Counted from the first letter of the stretch, positions 48,127 to 59,372 are shown. The stretch is DNA of 64,000 nucleotides from Klebsiella oxytoca (GCF_009707385.1 NZ_CP046115.1:5022001-5086000), one strand, 5' to 3'. Translations and numbers: made by a program. The notes: generated from the sequence alone by a model not told the origin.

Positions 48127-48792
48127 ATGAATCCGTTTACTTCTCTTCAGCGTAAAAAAGCGCTGTTCTGGCTATCGCTTTTCCATCTGCTGGTCATTAC
48201 CTCCAGTAACTATCTGGTACAGCTACCGATCTCCATTTTTGGTTTTCATACCACCTGGGGCGCGTTCAGCTTTCCGTTTATTTTCCTCGCCACCGATTTA
48301 ACGGTGCGGATTTTCGGCGCTCCGCTGGCGCGACGCATTATCTTTGCGGTCATGGTCCCGGCGCTGCTTATCTCCTACGCGGTTTCCGCGCTGTTCTATA
48401 TGGGCGAGTGGCAGGGTTTTGCCGCATTAGCCAGCTTTAACCTGTTTGTCGCCCGTATCGCCACCGCCAGCTTTATGGCTTACGCGCTGGGGCAAATCCT
48501 CGACGTCCACGTCTTTAATCGCCTGCGTCAGAACCGCCGCTGGTGGCTGGCGCCCACCGCGTCCACTCTTTTCGGCAACGTCAGCGATACCCTGGCCTTC
48601 TTCTTTATCGCCTTCTGGCGCAGCCCGGATCCGTTTATGGCGGCGCACTGGGGCGAAATCGCCATCGTTGATTACTGCTTCAAAGTGCTGATTAGCATTG
48701 TATTTTTCCTGCCAATGTATGGCATGTTGTTGAATATGCTGCTGAAAAAGCTGGCAGATAAATCTGATTTATCCGCATTCCAGCCAGGTTAA
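48127..48792 (+). CDS. yhhQ: Queuosine precursor transporter YhhQ (VUT/PF02592 family)
   Basis: 221 residues, as in E. coli, with about six membrane segments; family signatures FHTTWGAFSFPFIFLATDLTV and the NVSDTLAFFFIAFW segment. The E. coli protein imports preQ0 and preQ1 for queuosine-modified tRNA. ATG preceded by AAAAAGG. An ERIC element lies directly upstream. Confidence 0.93.
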   Translation: MNPFTSLQRKKALFWLSLFHLLVITSSNYLVQLPISIFGFHTTWGAFSFPFIFLATDLTVRIFGAPLARRIIFAVMVPALLISYAVSALFYMGEWQGFAALASFNLFVARIATASFMAYALGQILDVHVFNRLRQNRRWWLAPTASTLFGNVSDTLAFFFIAFWRSPDPFMAAHWGEIAIVDYCFKVLISIVFFLPMYGMLLNMLLKKLADKSDLSAFQPG

Positions 48793-48865
48793 GAGTACTG
48801 GCGAAACGATGTGATAAGATAAGCGAATGAGCCGTTAATGGCCGTTTATCGAAAGGAAGATGTCA

Positions 48866-49423
48866 ATGCGCAATTTGGTTAAATATGTCGGTATTGGCCT
48901 GCTGGTTATGGGGCTTGCGGCCTGTGATAACAGCGACACAAAAACGCCGACTGCCGGGGCTGCTGCAGAAAGCAACGCCAGCGGGCAACCTGTTAATCTG
49001 CTGGACGGCAAACTGAGCTTCTCCTTGCCTGCCGGTATGACCGATCAGAGCGGCAAGCTGGGCACCCAGGCCAACAATATGCACGTCTATTCTGATGCCA
49101 CCGGGCAGAAAGCGGTAATCGTGATTGTCGGCGACAGCACTAATGAAGATCTGGCCGTCATGACTCAGCGTCTGGAAGAGCAGCAGCGCAGCCGCGACCC
49201 GCAGCTGCAGGTTGTGAGCAACAAATCCATTGAGGTTAAAGGTCATACTCTGCAGCAGCTGGACACCATCATCTCCGCCAAAGGCCAGACCGCCTGGTCT
49301 TCGGTGATTCTCGGTAAGGTTGATGACAAACTGCTGACGCTGCAAATCACGCTGCCAGCAGACAACCAGCAGAAGGCGCAGACCGAAGCGGAAAATATTA
49401 TTAACACCCTCGTCATCCAGTAA
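48866..49423 (+). CDS. dcrB: Periplasmic lipoprotein DcrB
   Basis: 185 residues from ATG 48866, E. coli length; GGAAG is spaced six bases from this ATG while an ATG two codons earlier directly abuts it. Lipobox LAAC at 17-20 gives lipidated Cys20. Mature domain is the DcrB/PsbP-like fold ([29 protein letters not shown]). In E. coli it is needed for phage C1 entry and, with YciB, for envelope balance. Its stop codon abuts the stop of convergent yhhS with no gap. Confidence 0.94.
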   Translation: MRNLVKYVGIGLLVMGLAACDNSDTKTPTAGAAAESNASGQPVNLLDGKLSFSLPAGMTDQSGKLGTQANNMHVYSDATGQKAVIVIVGDSTNEDLAVMTQRLEEQQRSRDPQLQVVSNKSIEVKGHTLQQLDTIISAKGQTAWSSVILGKVDDKLLTLQITLPADNQQKAQTEAENIINTLVIQ

Positions 49424-50644
49424 CTACTGGCCTGACGCAGCGGCCTTCGGTTCACTGACCGGGGGCCGTTTTTTTAACCGCCACCCCAGCAGCAGCGCTA
49501 TCGCAACCAGCCCCGCCGTCGCCAGATAGATCGAAGAAATGCCCGTCCACGCCATCAGCAGCCCGGCAAGCGGACCGGTTACTCCCAGGGAGAGGTCCAT
49601 AAAGACCGTATAGGTTGCCAGCGCAGACCCCTGATTTTGCTGCGGCACGGCCTTCACCGCCACCACGCCAAGCGCCGGGAAAACTAACGAAAAACCAGCT
49701 CCGGCAAAGAAAGTACCGATTTTCGCCATCAGCGGCGTGTGCGCGAATCCGACTAACAGCAGCCCGATAATCTCGACGACAAAACAGATCATCGCTACGT
49801 TCAACCCGCCGAGACGGTTGATTCCGTTGGGAAACAGCAGGCGAGTGCCGACGAAGGCGCAGCTAAACAACGTCAGGGCGAAGGCCGCACCGTCCCAGCC
49901 TTTGGCTTCATAAAACAGGGTGATAAAGGTGGCGATCACGCCAAAACCAGCAGATGCCAGCGCCAGAGCCATTCCGTAGAGCCAGACGCGCCCCAGCACC
50001 GCGCGAAACGACATCGCTTTTCCCTTGCCCGCTTTCACCGCCGCTCTCGGCAATGCACACAGCACGGCCACCAGCGCCACTGCCATAATCGTCAACGCCA
50101 GCCCGTGCAGGCCAATCAGCGAATAACAGAGCACGCCAAGCGGTGCGCCCATTGCCATCGCCCCGTAGGTCACAATCCCGTTCCAGGAAATAACCCGCCC
50201 GATATGCAGCGACCCGACCACCCCGACGCCCCATAGCGTGGAGCCGGTTCCCGCAAAGCTCTGCCCGATGCCGAGAATAACGCGCCCAAGACACAACAGC
50301 GCGAGGCTAACAACGGGCCAGCCGTCGCTGAACGCCGCCAGCAGATAGCACAGCCCGCTCAGAAAACAGCCGCACAGACCGAATACGACAATTTTTTTCG
50401 GCCCCAGCAGGTCTGCGTAGCGCCCGGCGTGAGGCCGGCTCAGCAATGTCGCGAAATACTGAAGGCTAATCACCAGCCCGGCCCAGAAAGCGCTAAACCC
50501 CATCACATCATGAACATAGCCGGGCAGCACCGCCAGCGGCAGGCCAATGGTCAGGTAGCTGGCAAAGTTAAAAATAACGACAGAGACAATCCGCAGATTG
50601 AGGCGCAATCCATTGAGCGCCGGTTCGGCGACGTTTTCAGGCAT
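49424..50644 (-). CDS. yhhS: MFS transporter YhhS
   Basis: 406 residues (E. coli 405), twelve membrane segments. FASYLTIGLPLAVLPGYVHDVMG in helix 1-2 and RPHAGRYADLLGPKK, the MFS loop 2-3 motif, are present. Substrate not established; E. coli YhhS has been linked to glyphosate and arabinose-like efflux. Its 3' end abuts dcrB and its start faces yhhT across 132 bp. Confidence 0.92.
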   Translation of the reverse strand: MPENVAEPALNGLRLNLRIVSVVIFNFASYLTIGLPLAVLPGYVHDVMGFSAFWAGLVISLQYFATLLSRPHAGRYADLLGPKKIVVFGLCGCFLSGLCYLLAAFSDGWPVVSLALLCLGRVILGIGQSFAGTGSTLWGVGVVGSLHIGRVISWNGIVTYGAMAMGAPLGVLCYSLIGLHGLALTIMAVALVAVLCALPRAAVKAGKGKAMSFRAVLGRVWLYGMALALASAGFGVIATFITLFYEAKGWDGAAFALTLFSCAFVGTRLLFPNGINRLGGLNVAMICFVVEIIGLLLVGFAHTPLMAKIGTFFAGAGFSLVFPALGVVAVKAVPQQNQGSALATYTVFMDLSLGVTGPLAGLLMAWTGISSIYLATAGLVAIALLLGWRLKKRPPVSEPKAAASGQ

Positions 50645-50776
50645 CGGGTTCCACCAGATTTTTACAACAGTGTTTCGTTTCTATCATGCCACGCGTTATA
50701 AATCAGCAGCCAGATTAGGATTCTCGGAAACAAGCCAGCCGCTACACTTAATCAAAATCATAGAAAGGAAGAGTGA

Positions 50777-51826
50777 ATGACAACCCCTCAGCCCGATAAA
50801 ACGGGCATGCATATTCTGCTCAAACTGGCATCGCTGGTGGTTATCCTCGCCGGTATTCATGCCGCAGCAGATATCATCGTGCAGCTACTCCTGGCGCTTT
50901 TCTTCGCTATAGTCCTCAACCCTCTGGTCACCTGGTTTATTCGTCGCGGCGTCCGTCGCCCGGTAGCCATTACTATCGTGGTGGTGGTGATGCTGATCGT
51001 GCTCACCGCGTTAATTGGCGTACTGGCCGCGTCGGTTAACGAATTCGTTGCCATGCTGCCGAAGTATAATAAAGAGCTGACGGCGAAAGTCCTGCGGCTG
51101 CAGGAGATGCTACCGTTTTTGCATATCCACATGTCCCCGGAGCGTATGCTGCAACGCATGGACTCTGACAAGCTGATGACCTTCACAACCGTCCTTATGA
51201 CCGGGCTGTCTGGCGCTATGGCCAGCGTCATTTTGCTGGTCATGACCGTGGTCTTTATGCTTTTTGAAGTCCGCCATGTGCCTTATAAACTCCGCTTTGC
51301 CCTCAATAACCCGCAAATCCATATCGCCGGTCTGCACCGGGCCCTGAAAGGCGTTTCGCATTATCTGGCGCTGAAAACGCTGCTCAGCCTGTGGACCGGG
51401 GTGATTATCTGGTTAGGGCTGATGCTGATGGACGTTCAGTTTGCGCTGATGTGGGGCGTGCTGGCTTTTCTGCTGAACTATGTGCCGAACATTGGCTCGG
51501 TGATTTCCGCCGTCCCGCCAATGATCCAGGCGCTACTCTTCAACGGTTATTATGAATGCCTGCTGGTGGGCGCGCTCTTTTTAGTCGTGCATATGATTAT
51601 CGGTAATATTCTCGAACCGCGCATGATGGGCCACCGACTGGGGATGTCGACGCTGGTAGTCTTTCTTTCATTGCTGGTCTGGGGATGGCTGCTCGGCCCG
51701 GTGGGGATGCTGCTGTCGGTGCCGTTAACCAGCGTCTGTAAAATATGGATGGAAACCACCAAAGGCGGCAGCAAGTTAGCCATCCTGCTCGGGCCCGGAC
51801 GGCCGAAAAGCAGGCTACCGGGCTAG
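50777..51826 (+). CDS. yhhT: AI-2E family transporter YhhT
   Basis: 349 residues, as in E. coli, with about eight membrane segments in the AI-2E (PerM/TqsA) pattern: a paired N-terminal hydrophobic block, a soluble loop (NKELTAKVLRLQEMLPFLHIH), and the conserved NYVPNIGSVISAVPP and VVFLSLLVWGWLLGPVGMLLSVP segments. Substrate unknown. In E. coli it is followed by acpT and nikA; here it converges with arnF, sharing the tetranucleotide CTAG for both stops. Confidence 0.92.
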   Translation: MTTPQPDKTGMHILLKLASLVVILAGIHAAADIIVQLLLALFFAIVLNPLVTWFIRRGVRRPVAITIVVVVMLIVLTALIGVLAASVNEFVAMLPKYNKELTAKVLRLQEMLPFLHIHMSPERMLQRMDSDKLMTFTTVLMTGLSGAMASVILLVMTVVFMLFEVRHVPYKLRFALNNPQIHIAGLHRALKGVSHYLALKTLLSLWTGVIIWLGLMLMDVQFALMWGVLAFLLNYVPNIGSVISAVPPMIQALLFNGYYECLLVGALFLVVHMIIGNILEPRMMGHRLGMSTLVVFLSLLVWGWLLGPVGMLLSVPLTSVCKIWMETTKGGSKLAILLGPGRPKSRLPG

Positions 51827-52206
51827 CCCCGCCGCTTTACCGGCCAGAAGATAGTCAGCACCCCGGCGACAATCAGCAGCACACCGAGCAGCGATTGCCA
51901 GTGGAAAGGCTCATGCCAGCCGGGGAGCCAGATGGCGGCGGCCCAGACCAGAATGTAGCTCAGACTCAGCAACGCATAGGCCTTCGCCAGCGGCAGTTGA
52001 TGCAGGGCGAAGTACCAGCAGACCATCGACAGGAGATAACCCAACAGGCCGAACGCCAGGCCGAGAGTGCCCGCCCGCAGATGCAGCAGATGGTTGAGAA
52101 AGGTGAGTAAATCCGTCAGCGGCGGCAGTTCGACCATCGCGCTGCGCAGCAGCAGCTGCGCGCCACTCACCAGACCGACGCTAAGTAACGCCCAGACTAA
52201 ACCCAT
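51823..52206 (-). CDS. arnF: Undecaprenyl phosphate-aminoarabinose flippase subunit ArnF
   Basis: 127 residues from ATG 52206, sharing a base with the arnE stop; the frame runs on upstream inside arnE but the family starts at [15 protein letters not shown]. Four membrane segments, small multidrug resistance-like fold. Forms the ArnE-ArnF flippase that moves Und-P-L-Ara4N to the periplasmic face. Last gene of arnBCADTEF. Confidence 0.93.
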   Translation of the reverse strand: MGLVWALLSVGLVSGAQLLLRSAMVELPPLTDLLTFLNHLLHLRAGTLGLAFGLLGYLLSMVCWYFALHQLPLAKAYALLSLSYILVWAAAIWLPGWHEPFHWQSLLGVLLIVAGVLTIFWPVKRRG

Positions 52207-52544
52207 CAGACGCGGCTCCCCAGAATAACGATCCCGACGACAATCAGCCCCACGCCAAGCCAGTGGCGGCGCGCCACCGGTTCGCGCCAGATCCCCCATG
52301 CCGCAAGCGTCACCCAAACGAAGTTCAGGCTCAGCATGGGATAGGCAATGCTGACCGGGATCGACTGCAGCACGCTAAGCCACAGCAGCATGCTACAGCC
52401 CAGAGAGAGCAGCGCTAAGCCCAGCCAACCGAGGATATGATGCCCGCGCCGTCCGGATTTGGACGGGCGGGTAGCCTGTTTCTGGCACAGCTGTCCGGCG
52501 CAGCTCAGTAAGCTGGCGAAAACCAGACAGATCCAGACGCTCAT
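52206..52544 (-). CDS. arnE: Undecaprenyl phosphate-aminoarabinose flippase subunit ArnE
   Basis: 112 residues (E. coli 111), four membrane segments; family stretch [20 protein letters not shown]. Partner of ArnF. Starts inside the arnT end (four-base overlap). The two flippase halves are related to each other and to EmrE-type transporters. Confidence 0.94.
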   Translation of the reverse strand: MSVWICLVFASLLSCAGQLCQKQATRPSKSGRRGHHILGWLGLALLSLGCSMLLWLSVLQSIPVSIAYPMLSLNFVWVTLAAWGIWREPVARRHWLGVGLIVVGIVILGSRV

Positions 52545-54199
52545 TGCGGCAAATACTGGATAAACACGACCCGCCCCAGCTCATAGGAGCTATCTGGTGT
52601 CGGTAACGATAAATCGGCCATCGTCTCTCCTTTATCCATCAGCAGAACCAGCGATACAGGGCCCTGCTGGCGGTGCTCCGCCAGCCAGTCAGCAAAATGC
52701 TGTTTATCAACAAACTGGTCCTGCGCATCCGGCCAGGACAGGCCATATTTCAGCTCACCCTGTTTGTCGTACAGAATGATATCGCTGCGCTTGAGCTCCC
52801 ATGACAGCCCGCCGGCAATGCCAACGTTGTTGGTCAACACGTAGCGGCTCGGCGTCAGAGATTCGCTGACGATATCTACCAGGAACTGCGGCTGCTTGCT
52901 GTCGATAACCCGATCCGGGATAGCAAACCCCACCAGCAGCGCCAGCCCCAGCGGGCAGCAGGCGGCGAGAGTCCAGCGGCGACCGTTATCCTTCATCGCC
53001 AACCAGCCCATTAACGCCCAGCAGCCGAATATTATCGCCGCCAGCAGGCACTTATACAGCTCGATATGGCTCCATACCGGCTTGTGCATAAAGCCCCACG
53101 GTGAAACTACCAGCACGGCGACCAGGCCAATAAGACCGAAGGCCAGGTTAATCGCACCGTTGATTTTCAGCGCTTTCGCTCCCGCTTTTGCCGCATCCAG
53201 CGCGTAGCGCGCCATCAGAATCGACAGCGGTGCGAAACAGGGCAGAATATAGGTCGGAAGTTTTCCTTTAGCGATACTGAAGAACAGGAACGGCATCGCC
53301 ACCCATCCGAGTAAATAGAGCGCACCGCGCGACTCATCGCGTTCGGCCCAGCCGCGCTTAATCGCTCCCGGCAGCAGCGCCAGCCACGGCAGGCTGCCGG
53401 CAATCAGGAACGGAATGTAGTACCAGAACGGCGCTTTATGCTGAGCATCTTTTTCTGCAAAACGTTGAATATGCTCAACCCAGAAGAAGTAGCGCCAGAA
53501 GTCCGGCTCGCGTTTAGCGATAGCCAGTCCCCACGGTAGCACCACCAGCACGCAAACGCCCACCGCCAGCCAGCCGTAAGTCAGCACTTCGCGCCAGCGC
53601 TTACGCGCAATTATCCACGGCAGCACCCCGACCACCGGCACCGCCAGGGCGAGGAAGCCTTTGGTCATAACGCCCATGCCGCAGGCCGCGCCAAGTAACG
53701 CGTAGCCGAGGATTTTACCGCTATGGCTCTGGGCCTGCGCTGCGCCCCAGAAGCTGCACATCGCCAGCGCCAGCCACATGGTGATCATCGGATCGAGCAC
53801 CGCATAGGTGCCGATACCGTAAACCAGCAGCGCGCTCAGAAAAATAACCGGCGACAGGATAGCAAGACGTTTGTCGCGGAAGATACGCCACGCCAGCCAG
53901 GCTACCAGCAGCGCGGTGACGGTGATAGCGAAGACCGAACCGAAACGCACGCCAAAATTATTATGGCCGAACAGCCACTGGCCAATGCTGTTGATCCAGT
54001 ATCCGGCAATCGGCTTTTCAAAATAGCGCAGTCCGAGGAAGTGCGGCACTATCCAGTCGCCGGTCGCCAGCATCTCGCGGCTGATCTCCGCGTAGCGGGT
54101 TTCGTCGGGCTGCCAGAGCAAACGGAAGTTGAGCGGCAGTAAATAGTAGAGGACAAAAAGGGCGACCAGAGAGGCGCCATAGCGAATGCTTTTCATCAA
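52541..54199 (-). CDS. arnT: Lipid A 4-amino-4-deoxy-L-arabinosyltransferase ArnT
   Basis: 552 residues (E. coli 550). GT-C membrane glycosyltransferase: about twelve membrane segments, [13 protein letters not shown] in the first periplasmic loop with the catalytic-type acidic residue, and a C-terminal periplasmic domain ([20 protein letters not shown]). Transfers L-Ara4N from undecaprenyl phosphate to lipid A, lowering its negative charge and so binding of polymyxin and cationic peptides. Overlaps arnD and arnE by four bases each. Confidence 0.96.
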   Translation of the reverse strand: MMKSIRYGASLVALFVLYYLLPLNFRLLWQPDETRYAEISREMLATGDWIVPHFLGLRYFEKPIAGYWINSIGQWLFGHNNFGVRFGSVFAITVTALLVAWLAWRIFRDKRLAILSPVIFLSALLVYGIGTYAVLDPMITMWLALAMCSFWGAAQAQSHSGKILGYALLGAACGMGVMTKGFLALAVPVVGVLPWIIARKRWREVLTYGWLAVGVCVLVVLPWGLAIAKREPDFWRYFFWVEHIQRFAEKDAQHKAPFWYYIPFLIAGSLPWLALLPGAIKRGWAERDESRGALYLLGWVAMPFLFFSIAKGKLPTYILPCFAPLSILMARYALDAAKAGAKALKINGAINLAFGLIGLVAVLVVSPWGFMHKPVWSHIELYKCLLAAIIFGCWALMGWLAMKDNGRRWTLAACCPLGLALLVGFAIPDRVIDSKQPQFLVDIVSESLTPSRYVLTNNVGIAGGLSWELKRSDIILYDKQGELKYGLSWPDAQDQFVDKQHFADWLAEHRQQGPVSLVLLMDKGETMADLSLPTPDSSYELGRVVFIQYLPQ

Positions 54200-55098
54200 A
54201 CACCCGAATTCAGTAATTGTTCACGCCCAAGCCAGCCTTCCCGGCCGGCCAGTTCACCACGTACCACCTTGCCTCGCGGCAGCACGCTGAAATCGGCGGG
54301 CAGCAGCTGGCTTAGCGGGCAAAACTGGATCTCTTCCTGAGCGGCCAAAGTCAGCAGTTCATCAAACTGTTCCGCGAAGGCAATCCCTTCGACTTCGGCA
54401 TGGATGGTATAGACCGGGGTCCCTGCGTCGCGGTGGATACAATCAAGCAGATAGCGATTGAAGCCCGCACTATCTACCGCGCTGCCTACCACTTCATCCC
54501 AGGTAGGTAACGTCACCGGAATCTGCACGGTCCCGAAAACGCAGTTACCAAGCTGCGGCAGAAAAGGGGCGGTTCCCCGGCAGTCGCTGTTGTAGAGGAA
54601 ATCAAAAGCTTCTTTGGCTTTAATGACCCGCTGATCGGCGCGCCATCCGGCAACGGCGGAGCAGGTCACCGGGCGACCGATGATCCGCTCCAGTTCCAGC
54701 AGCCCGCGTTCAATCTCCAGGGTCAGCTTTTCCTGCGGCCAGACGCCGCTCCACGCCTGCCAGCTATAGTGATCCCAGGCGTGCAGGCCAACTTCATGAG
54801 CCTGCGCGGCGGCGCGGATCGTCCCTTCATTTCCCGCGCCAATCCTGCGCCCCGGCCAGGCAGTACCTGCCAGCAGGATATCCCAGCCGTACAGCGAAGC
54901 GGCCTTTGAACGCAACATCTTCCACAGGAATTTCGGTTTTACCAGGCGCCATAAATGACGCCCCATGTTGTCCGGCCCGACGCTAAAAAAGAAGCTTGCC
55001 TGAATCCCGTGCTTGCTCAGCAGAGTCAGCAGCCGCGGAACCCCGTCCCGCGTACCGCGAAAGGTATCGACATCTATGCGTAAGCCGACCTGTTTCAT
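54196..55098 (-). CDS. arnD: 4-deoxy-4-formamido-L-arabinose-phosphoundecaprenol deformylase ArnD
   Basis: 300 residues (E. coli 296). NodB-like polysaccharide deacetylase fold: [13 protein letters not shown] with metal-site Asp, and [14 protein letters not shown] with the metal-site His residues. Removes the formyl group from Und-P-Ara4FN, which makes the pathway irreversible. Overlaps arnA and arnT by four bases each. Confidence 0.95.
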   Translation of the reverse strand: MKQVGLRIDVDTFRGTRDGVPRLLTLLSKHGIQASFFFSVGPDNMGRHLWRLVKPKFLWKMLRSKAASLYGWDILLAGTAWPGRRIGAGNEGTIRAAAQAHEVGLHAWDHYSWQAWSGVWPQEKLTLEIERGLLELERIIGRPVTCSAVAGWRADQRVIKAKEAFDFLYNSDCRGTAPFLPQLGNCVFGTVQIPVTLPTWDEVVGSAVDSAGFNRYLLDCIHRDAGTPVYTIHAEVEGIAFAEQFDELLTLAAQEEIQFCPLSQLLPADFSVLPRGKVVRGELAGREGWLGREQLLNSGV

Positions 55099-57080
55099 GA
55101 TTTACTGTCGTCCGTCAGCTCAACCGTACGCAGGAAGAAGTCCAGGGTGTGTTCTACCGTCTCTTCCATTTCCACCGTCGGCACCCAGTTCAGGCAGCGC
55201 TTCGCGTTGCGAATGCTCGGCTTACGGTGCTCAACGTCCTGGTAACCTTTACCGTAGTAATCGCTGCTTTCAACTTCGCGGAAACCGGCAAACGGCGGGA
55301 AACGGTCGCGTAGCGGGTGGCGTTCAAAGCAGGCCAGCAGCATTTCCGCCAGCTCTTTGATGCTCGCTTCGTTATCCGGGTTGCCGATGTTGATTATCTG
55401 CCCGTTGCAGCGGTCATCTTTATTCTCAATGATGCGGAACAGCGCTTCGATACCGTCGCTAATATCGGTAAAGCAGCGCTTCTGCTTGCCGCCCTCAATC
55501 AGCTTGATCGGCGAACCTTCGACCAGGTTGAGGATCAGCTGAGTGATAGCGCGGGAGCTACCGATGCGCGCAGCGTTGAGATTATCGAGGCGCGGCCCCA
55601 TCCAGTTGAACGGACGGAACAGGGTAAACCTCAGGCCGTGTTTATCGCCATAGGCCCAGATAACGCGGTCCAGCAGCTGCTTAGAGACCGAGTAAATCCA
55701 ACGCTGTTTGTTGATCGGACCGACCACCAGGTTGGAGGTATCTTCATCGAAGTTGTTATCGGTACACATACCGTACACTTCAGAAGTCGACGGGAAGATG
55801 ATGCGTTTATCGTATTTCACGCAGTCGCGGATAATCTTCAGGTTCTCTTCAAAATCGAGCTCAAAGACGCGCAGCGGATTGCGGGTATATTCAATAGGCG
55901 TGGCAATCGCCACCAGCGGCAGCACCACATCGCATTTCTTAATGTGGTACTCGATCCACTCGGAGTGGATGCTGATATCGCCCTCAACGAAGTGGAAGCG
56001 CGGGTTATCGAGGAAGCGGCTGATGGCGTCTGATCCAATATCCAGTCCGTAAATCTCGTAGTTGTCGTCCTGCAGCAGACGCTCGGTGAGGTGGTTGCCG
56101 ATAAAGCCGTTCACCCCGAGGATTAGCACGCGGGTACGGCGCTTAATCGCCACTACCGGTTTGCTGCTCAGCACCGCGCCCGCAACCAACCCCAGCGCCT
56201 GCGCCAGCTGCGTACCCTGCATATATACGCCGTGCTCGGTCTGCCCGGTGACGATTTCTAACGCCCCTTCCTGACAGGCGACGACCAGCGGCGTGACGGA
56301 AAGTACTGTCCCCGCTTTGGCGGCAGGTAGATCGTCACGTACGCGGGACTTCCAGACGATAAATTTGTTCGCCCCGGCATAGCCGAACGCGCCTGGCCAC
56401 GGATCGGAAACCGCACGCACGAGGTTATGCAGCGTTTGAGCCGATTTTTCCCAGTCGAGACGACCATCTTCCGGCGTACGGCGGCCCACACAGGTCGCCT
56501 GGCTTTCATCCTGCGCTCGCTCTTCGATTTTGCCGTCGCGAATTGCCGGCAGGGCCTGAGCCAGAAGATCGGACGCTGCAGCGCAGAGTTTGCGGTGCAG
56601 GGCCAGCGCCGCGTCATCCGCGCCGATAGCCACGCTTTTCTGCGCCACGATATTGCCGGCATCGGCACGATTAACCATACGATGCAGCGTGACGCCGGTT
56701 TCGCTTTCGCCGTTCACCAGCACCCAGTTCAGCGGCGCGCGACCGCGATATTTCGGCAGCAGTGAACCATGCAGGTTAAATGCCCCCTGCGGGGCAATAT
56801 TCAGGATGTCATCGCACAGCAGGTTGCGGTAGTAGAACGAGAACAGCACGTCAGGGTTTATCTCACGGATACGTTCGATCCACAGCGGATGGTTCACATC
56901 CTCCGGCGCCCATACCGGAATGCCCTGCTCGGCGGCAATACGCGCTACGGAGCCAAAGAAATGGTTTTCGCCAGGGTTATCCGGATGGGTAAAAATGGCG
57001 GCGATGTCATAACCGGCATCCAACAGAGACTGAATACCTGCACAACCCATATCGTGATAAGCGAAGACTACGGCTTTCAT
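55095..57080 (-). CDS. arnA: Bifunctional UDP-glucuronate decarboxylase / UDP-Ara4N formyltransferase ArnA
   Basis: 661 residues (E. coli 660). N-terminal formyltransferase, about residues 1-300, with catalytic Asn and His in [14 protein letters not shown]-terminal short-chain-dehydrogenase-type decarboxylase from about 315, with [23 protein letters not shown] and the YxxxK pair in [10 protein letters not shown]. Oxidatively decarboxylates UDP-glucuronate to UDP-Ara4O and later formylates UDP-Ara4N. Both active sites look intact. Confidence 0.96.
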   Translation of the reverse strand: MKAVVFAYHDMGCAGIQSLLDAGYDIAAIFTHPDNPGENHFFGSVARIAAEQGIPVWAPEDVNHPLWIERIREINPDVLFSFYYRNLLCDDILNIAPQGAFNLHGSLLPKYRGRAPLNWVLVNGESETGVTLHRMVNRADAGNIVAQKSVAIGADDAALALHRKLCAAASDLLAQALPAIRDGKIEERAQDESQATCVGRRTPEDGRLDWEKSAQTLHNLVRAVSDPWPGAFGYAGANKFIVWKSRVRDDLPAAKAGTVLSVTPLVVACQEGALEIVTGQTEHGVYMQGTQLAQALGLVAGAVLSSKPVVAIKRRTRVLILGVNGFIGNHLTERLLQDDNYEIYGLDIGSDAISRFLDNPRFHFVEGDISIHSEWIEYHIKKCDVVLPLVAIATPIEYTRNPLRVFELDFEENLKIIRDCVKYDKRIIFPSTSEVYGMCTDNNFDEDTSNLVVGPINKQRWIYSVSKQLLDRVIWAYGDKHGLRFTLFRPFNWMGPRLDNLNAARIGSSRAITQLILNLVEGSPIKLIEGGKQKRCFTDISDGIEALFRIIENKDDRCNGQIINIGNPDNEASIKELAEMLLACFERHPLRDRFPPFAGFREVESSDYYGKGYQDVEHRKPSIRNAKRCLNWVPTVEMEETVEHTLDFFLRTVELTDDSKS

Positions 57081-58060
57081 GAACGATCTTCCTCTTGAGA
57101 TGCCGTTTCCGGCTGGCGAACAACACGTTGAATAAAGTAGCGAGGACGGGCGCGAACATCGTTATAGATGCGGCCGATGTACTCCCCAAGGAGGCCCATA
57201 CCGATAAACTGGGCGCCGATAAACATGAACAGCACCGCGAAGAGCATGAACACCCCTTCCGCCGCCCACTGCGGACCGAACACCAGGCGCAGCACCACCA
57301 GCAGCAGGCCAAAGGCGAAGCCCAGCAGAGCGATGGCGCTACCGAACAGGCTCAGCAGACGCAGCGGCGTGGTGGTCAGACAGGTCACCAGGTCGTACAT
57401 CAGGTTAATCAGGCGCATAAAGCTGTATTTGGAATCGCCGAATTCGCGCTCGGCGTGCATCACCGGGATCTCAACCGCCCGGCGGGCAAAGGTGTTCGCC
57501 AGAATCGGGATAAAGGTGCTGCGCTCATGGCAGTTGAGCATCGCGTCGATGATATGGCGACGATAGGCGCGCAGCATGCAGCCGTAGTCGCCCATCGCTT
57601 TACCGGTAGTGCGCTGAATCAGACGGTTGATCATCTTCGACGCGCTTTTTCGAAACCAGGTATCCTGACGATTCTGACGTACGGTACCGACCACGTCATA
57701 GCCCTCGTCGGCCTTCTCCACCAGACGCGGGATCTCTTCCGGCGGGTTTTGCAGGTCTGCATCGAGGGTAATAATCAGGTCGCCGGTGACATGGCTGAAG
57801 CCCGCCATAATCGCCGAATGCTGGCCGTAGTTGCGGTTCAACAGCACCGCGACCACATGGCTGCCTTCGGCCTCGGCGGCTTCGGTCAGCATCCGCGCCG
57901 ACTCATCGCTGCTGCCGTCGTCGACCAGCAGAATTTCATACTGGCGTCCGAGCGTTGCGCAGGCGGTGTCGGTGCGGCGAATAAGCTCCGGCAGGCTCTC
58001 CTGTTCGTTATAAACAGGGATAACAACAGAGACCTTTTTCACGGGAGGATAGCTAAACAT
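57077..58060 (-). CDS. arnC: Undecaprenyl-phosphate 4-deoxy-4-formamido-L-arabinose transferase ArnC
   Basis: 327 residues (E. coli 322). GT2 domain at the N terminus ([19 protein letters not shown], then [13 protein letters not shown] with the DxD-type site) and two C-terminal membrane segments ([44 protein letters not shown]). Attaches Ara4FN to undecaprenyl phosphate on the cytoplasmic side. Overlaps arnA by four bases and follows arnB after one base. Confidence 0.95.
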   Translation of the reverse strand: MFSYPPVKKVSVVIPVYNEQESLPELIRRTDTACATLGRQYEILLVDDGSSDESARMLTEAAEAEGSHVVAVLLNRNYGQHSAIMAGFSHVTGDLIITLDADLQNPPEEIPRLVEKADEGYDVVGTVRQNRQDTWFRKSASKMINRLIQRTTGKAMGDYGCMLRAYRRHIIDAMLNCHERSTFIPILANTFARRAVEIPVMHAEREFGDSKYSFMRLINLMYDLVTCLTTTPLRLLSLFGSAIALLGFAFGLLLVVLRLVFGPQWAAEGVFMLFAVLFMFIGAQFIGMGLLGEYIGRIYNDVRARPRYFIQRVVRQPETASQEEDRS

Positions 58061-58061
58061 A

Positions 58062-59201
58062 TCAACGTCCTGACAGCTGGTGCAGAGCGGAAATCACCCG
58101 AGTGACATCGTCATCGGTCATGTCCGGGAACAGAGGGATGGAACATATGCGCGCGCTGTTCCATTCCGTATGCGGCAATGAAACTTCGGGGAAACGCTCG
58201 CGGTAATACTTTTGCGTATGCGCCGCGCGGAAGTGCAGGCCGGTGCCGATCCCCATGGCTTTTAGTTTTTCCATCAGGGCATCGCGGCTGATGCCGCAAA
58301 CGGCTTCGTCAACGCGGATAATAAACAGATGCCAGGCATGCTGATGCTGCCACGACGGCGAGACCAGCGGACGGAACGGTGTGTCTGCCAGCTCGCTCAG
58401 ATAACGTTGAGCAATTTTGGCGCGACGCTGATTGGCGTGAGCAAGCTTATCCAGCTGTACCAGTGCCAGCGCGGCGTTGATATCCGCAAGGTTGTATTTA
58501 AACCCCGGTGAAATAACTTCCGCCTGCGGGGCGCGGCCCAGAGTCTGACGGTCGTAGGCGTCAACCCCAAGACCATGGAACTTCAGGCTGCGAATGCGCG
58601 CGGCCAGTTCGTCGTCGTCGGTCACGACCAGACCGCCTTCGGCGCAGGTCATGTTTTTGATCGCATGAAACGAGAAAATGGCGGTGCCGCGCCAGCCTAC
58701 GTGGCGGCCTTTGTAGTACGTTCCCGCCGCGTGGGCGGCATCCTCAATCACCGGAATGCCGTGACGCTCGCCGATAGCGCGAATGGCGTCGATATCCGCC
58801 GGCGCGCCCGCATAGTGTACCGGGATGATAGCTTTGGTTCGTGAGGTGATCGCGGCTTCAACCGCTTCGGGAGTAACCATCAGGTTATCGGGATCAACAT
58901 CGATCATCACCGGGGTCGCGCCGAGAAGACAGATCATGTTCAGCGTGGAGACCCAGGTCTGGGAAGGGGTGATAACTTCATCGCCCGCGCCGATACCCAG
59001 CGCCATCAGCGTGACGTGCATACCGCCCGTCGCCGAACTGACGGCAATGGCGTGGCGGTTGCCGGTTAACGTGCAGAACGCCTCTTCCAGCGCCTGATTT
59101 TTTGGTCCGGTGGTGATCCATCCTGATTGTAAAACTTCACGCAGCGCAGCCAGCTCTGCGTCGCCCATCGACGGGCGCGAAAACGGCAAAAAATCGCTCA
59201 T
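58062..59201 (-). CDS. arnB: UDP-4-amino-4-deoxy-L-arabinose aminotransferase ArnB
   Basis: 379 residues from the second of two adjacent ATG codons (AGGA five bases upstream). DegT/DnrJ/EryC1/StrS aminotransferase: PLP lysine K182 in [15 protein letters not shown] and IEDAAHAAG for cofactor contact. Converts UDP-Ara4O to UDP-L-Ara4N with glutamate. First gene of the leftward arn operon. Its leader holds a strong hairpin, and a candidate PmrA box lies about 155 bases upstream. Confidence 0.95.
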   Translation of the reverse strand: MSDFLPFSRPSMGDAELAALREVLQSGWITTGPKNQALEEAFCTLTGNRHAIAVSSATGGMHVTLMALGIGAGDEVITPSQTWVSTLNMICLLGATPVMIDVDPDNLMVTPEAVEAAITSRTKAIIPVHYAGAPADIDAIRAIGERHGIPVIEDAAHAAGTYYKGRHVGWRGTAIFSFHAIKNMTCAEGGLVVTDDDELAARIRSLKFHGLGVDAYDRQTLGRAPQAEVISPGFKYNLADINAALALVQLDKLAHANQRRAKIAQRYLSELADTPFRPLVSPSWQHQHAWHLFIIRVDEAVCGISRDALMEKLKAMGIGTGLHFRAAHTQKYYRERFPEVSLPHTEWNSARICSIPLFPDMTDDDVTRVISALHQLSGR

Positions 59202-59221
59202 CATGTTCCTGCTCTGTAAAT

Positions 59222-59240
59222 GACCCGTCGAAGACGGGTC
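59222..59240 (-). promoter_or_regulatory. Hairpin in the arnB leader
   Basis: GACCCGTC (59222-59229) pairs with GACGGGTC (59233-59240), three-base loop, 8 bp with 6 G-C pairs. On the transcript it ends 20 nt before the ATG and just ahead of the ribosome site. Confidence 0.6.
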
Positions 59241-59355
59241 GATATGAAATATCCTGCACCTGCTGACTTAAACAAAATGAAAATGAAAGCGAGATCGGCC
59301 CGATAGCGCGTTTCATTACTTTGAATTCAGATGTTATTAAATTTAGTCAGGTTTG

Positions 59356-59372
59356 CTTAGGATAATATTAAG
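59356..59372 (-). promoter_or_regulatory. Candidate PmrA box upstream of arnB
   Basis: On the leftward strand CTTAAT-ATTAT-CCTAAG: two direct half-sites separated by five bases, the PmrA (BasR) pattern of CTTAA-type repeats, with mismatches in the second. Position about 155 bp upstream of arnB fits a promoter with a long leader. PmrA/PhoP control of arn is known in relatives. Confidence 0.5.
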
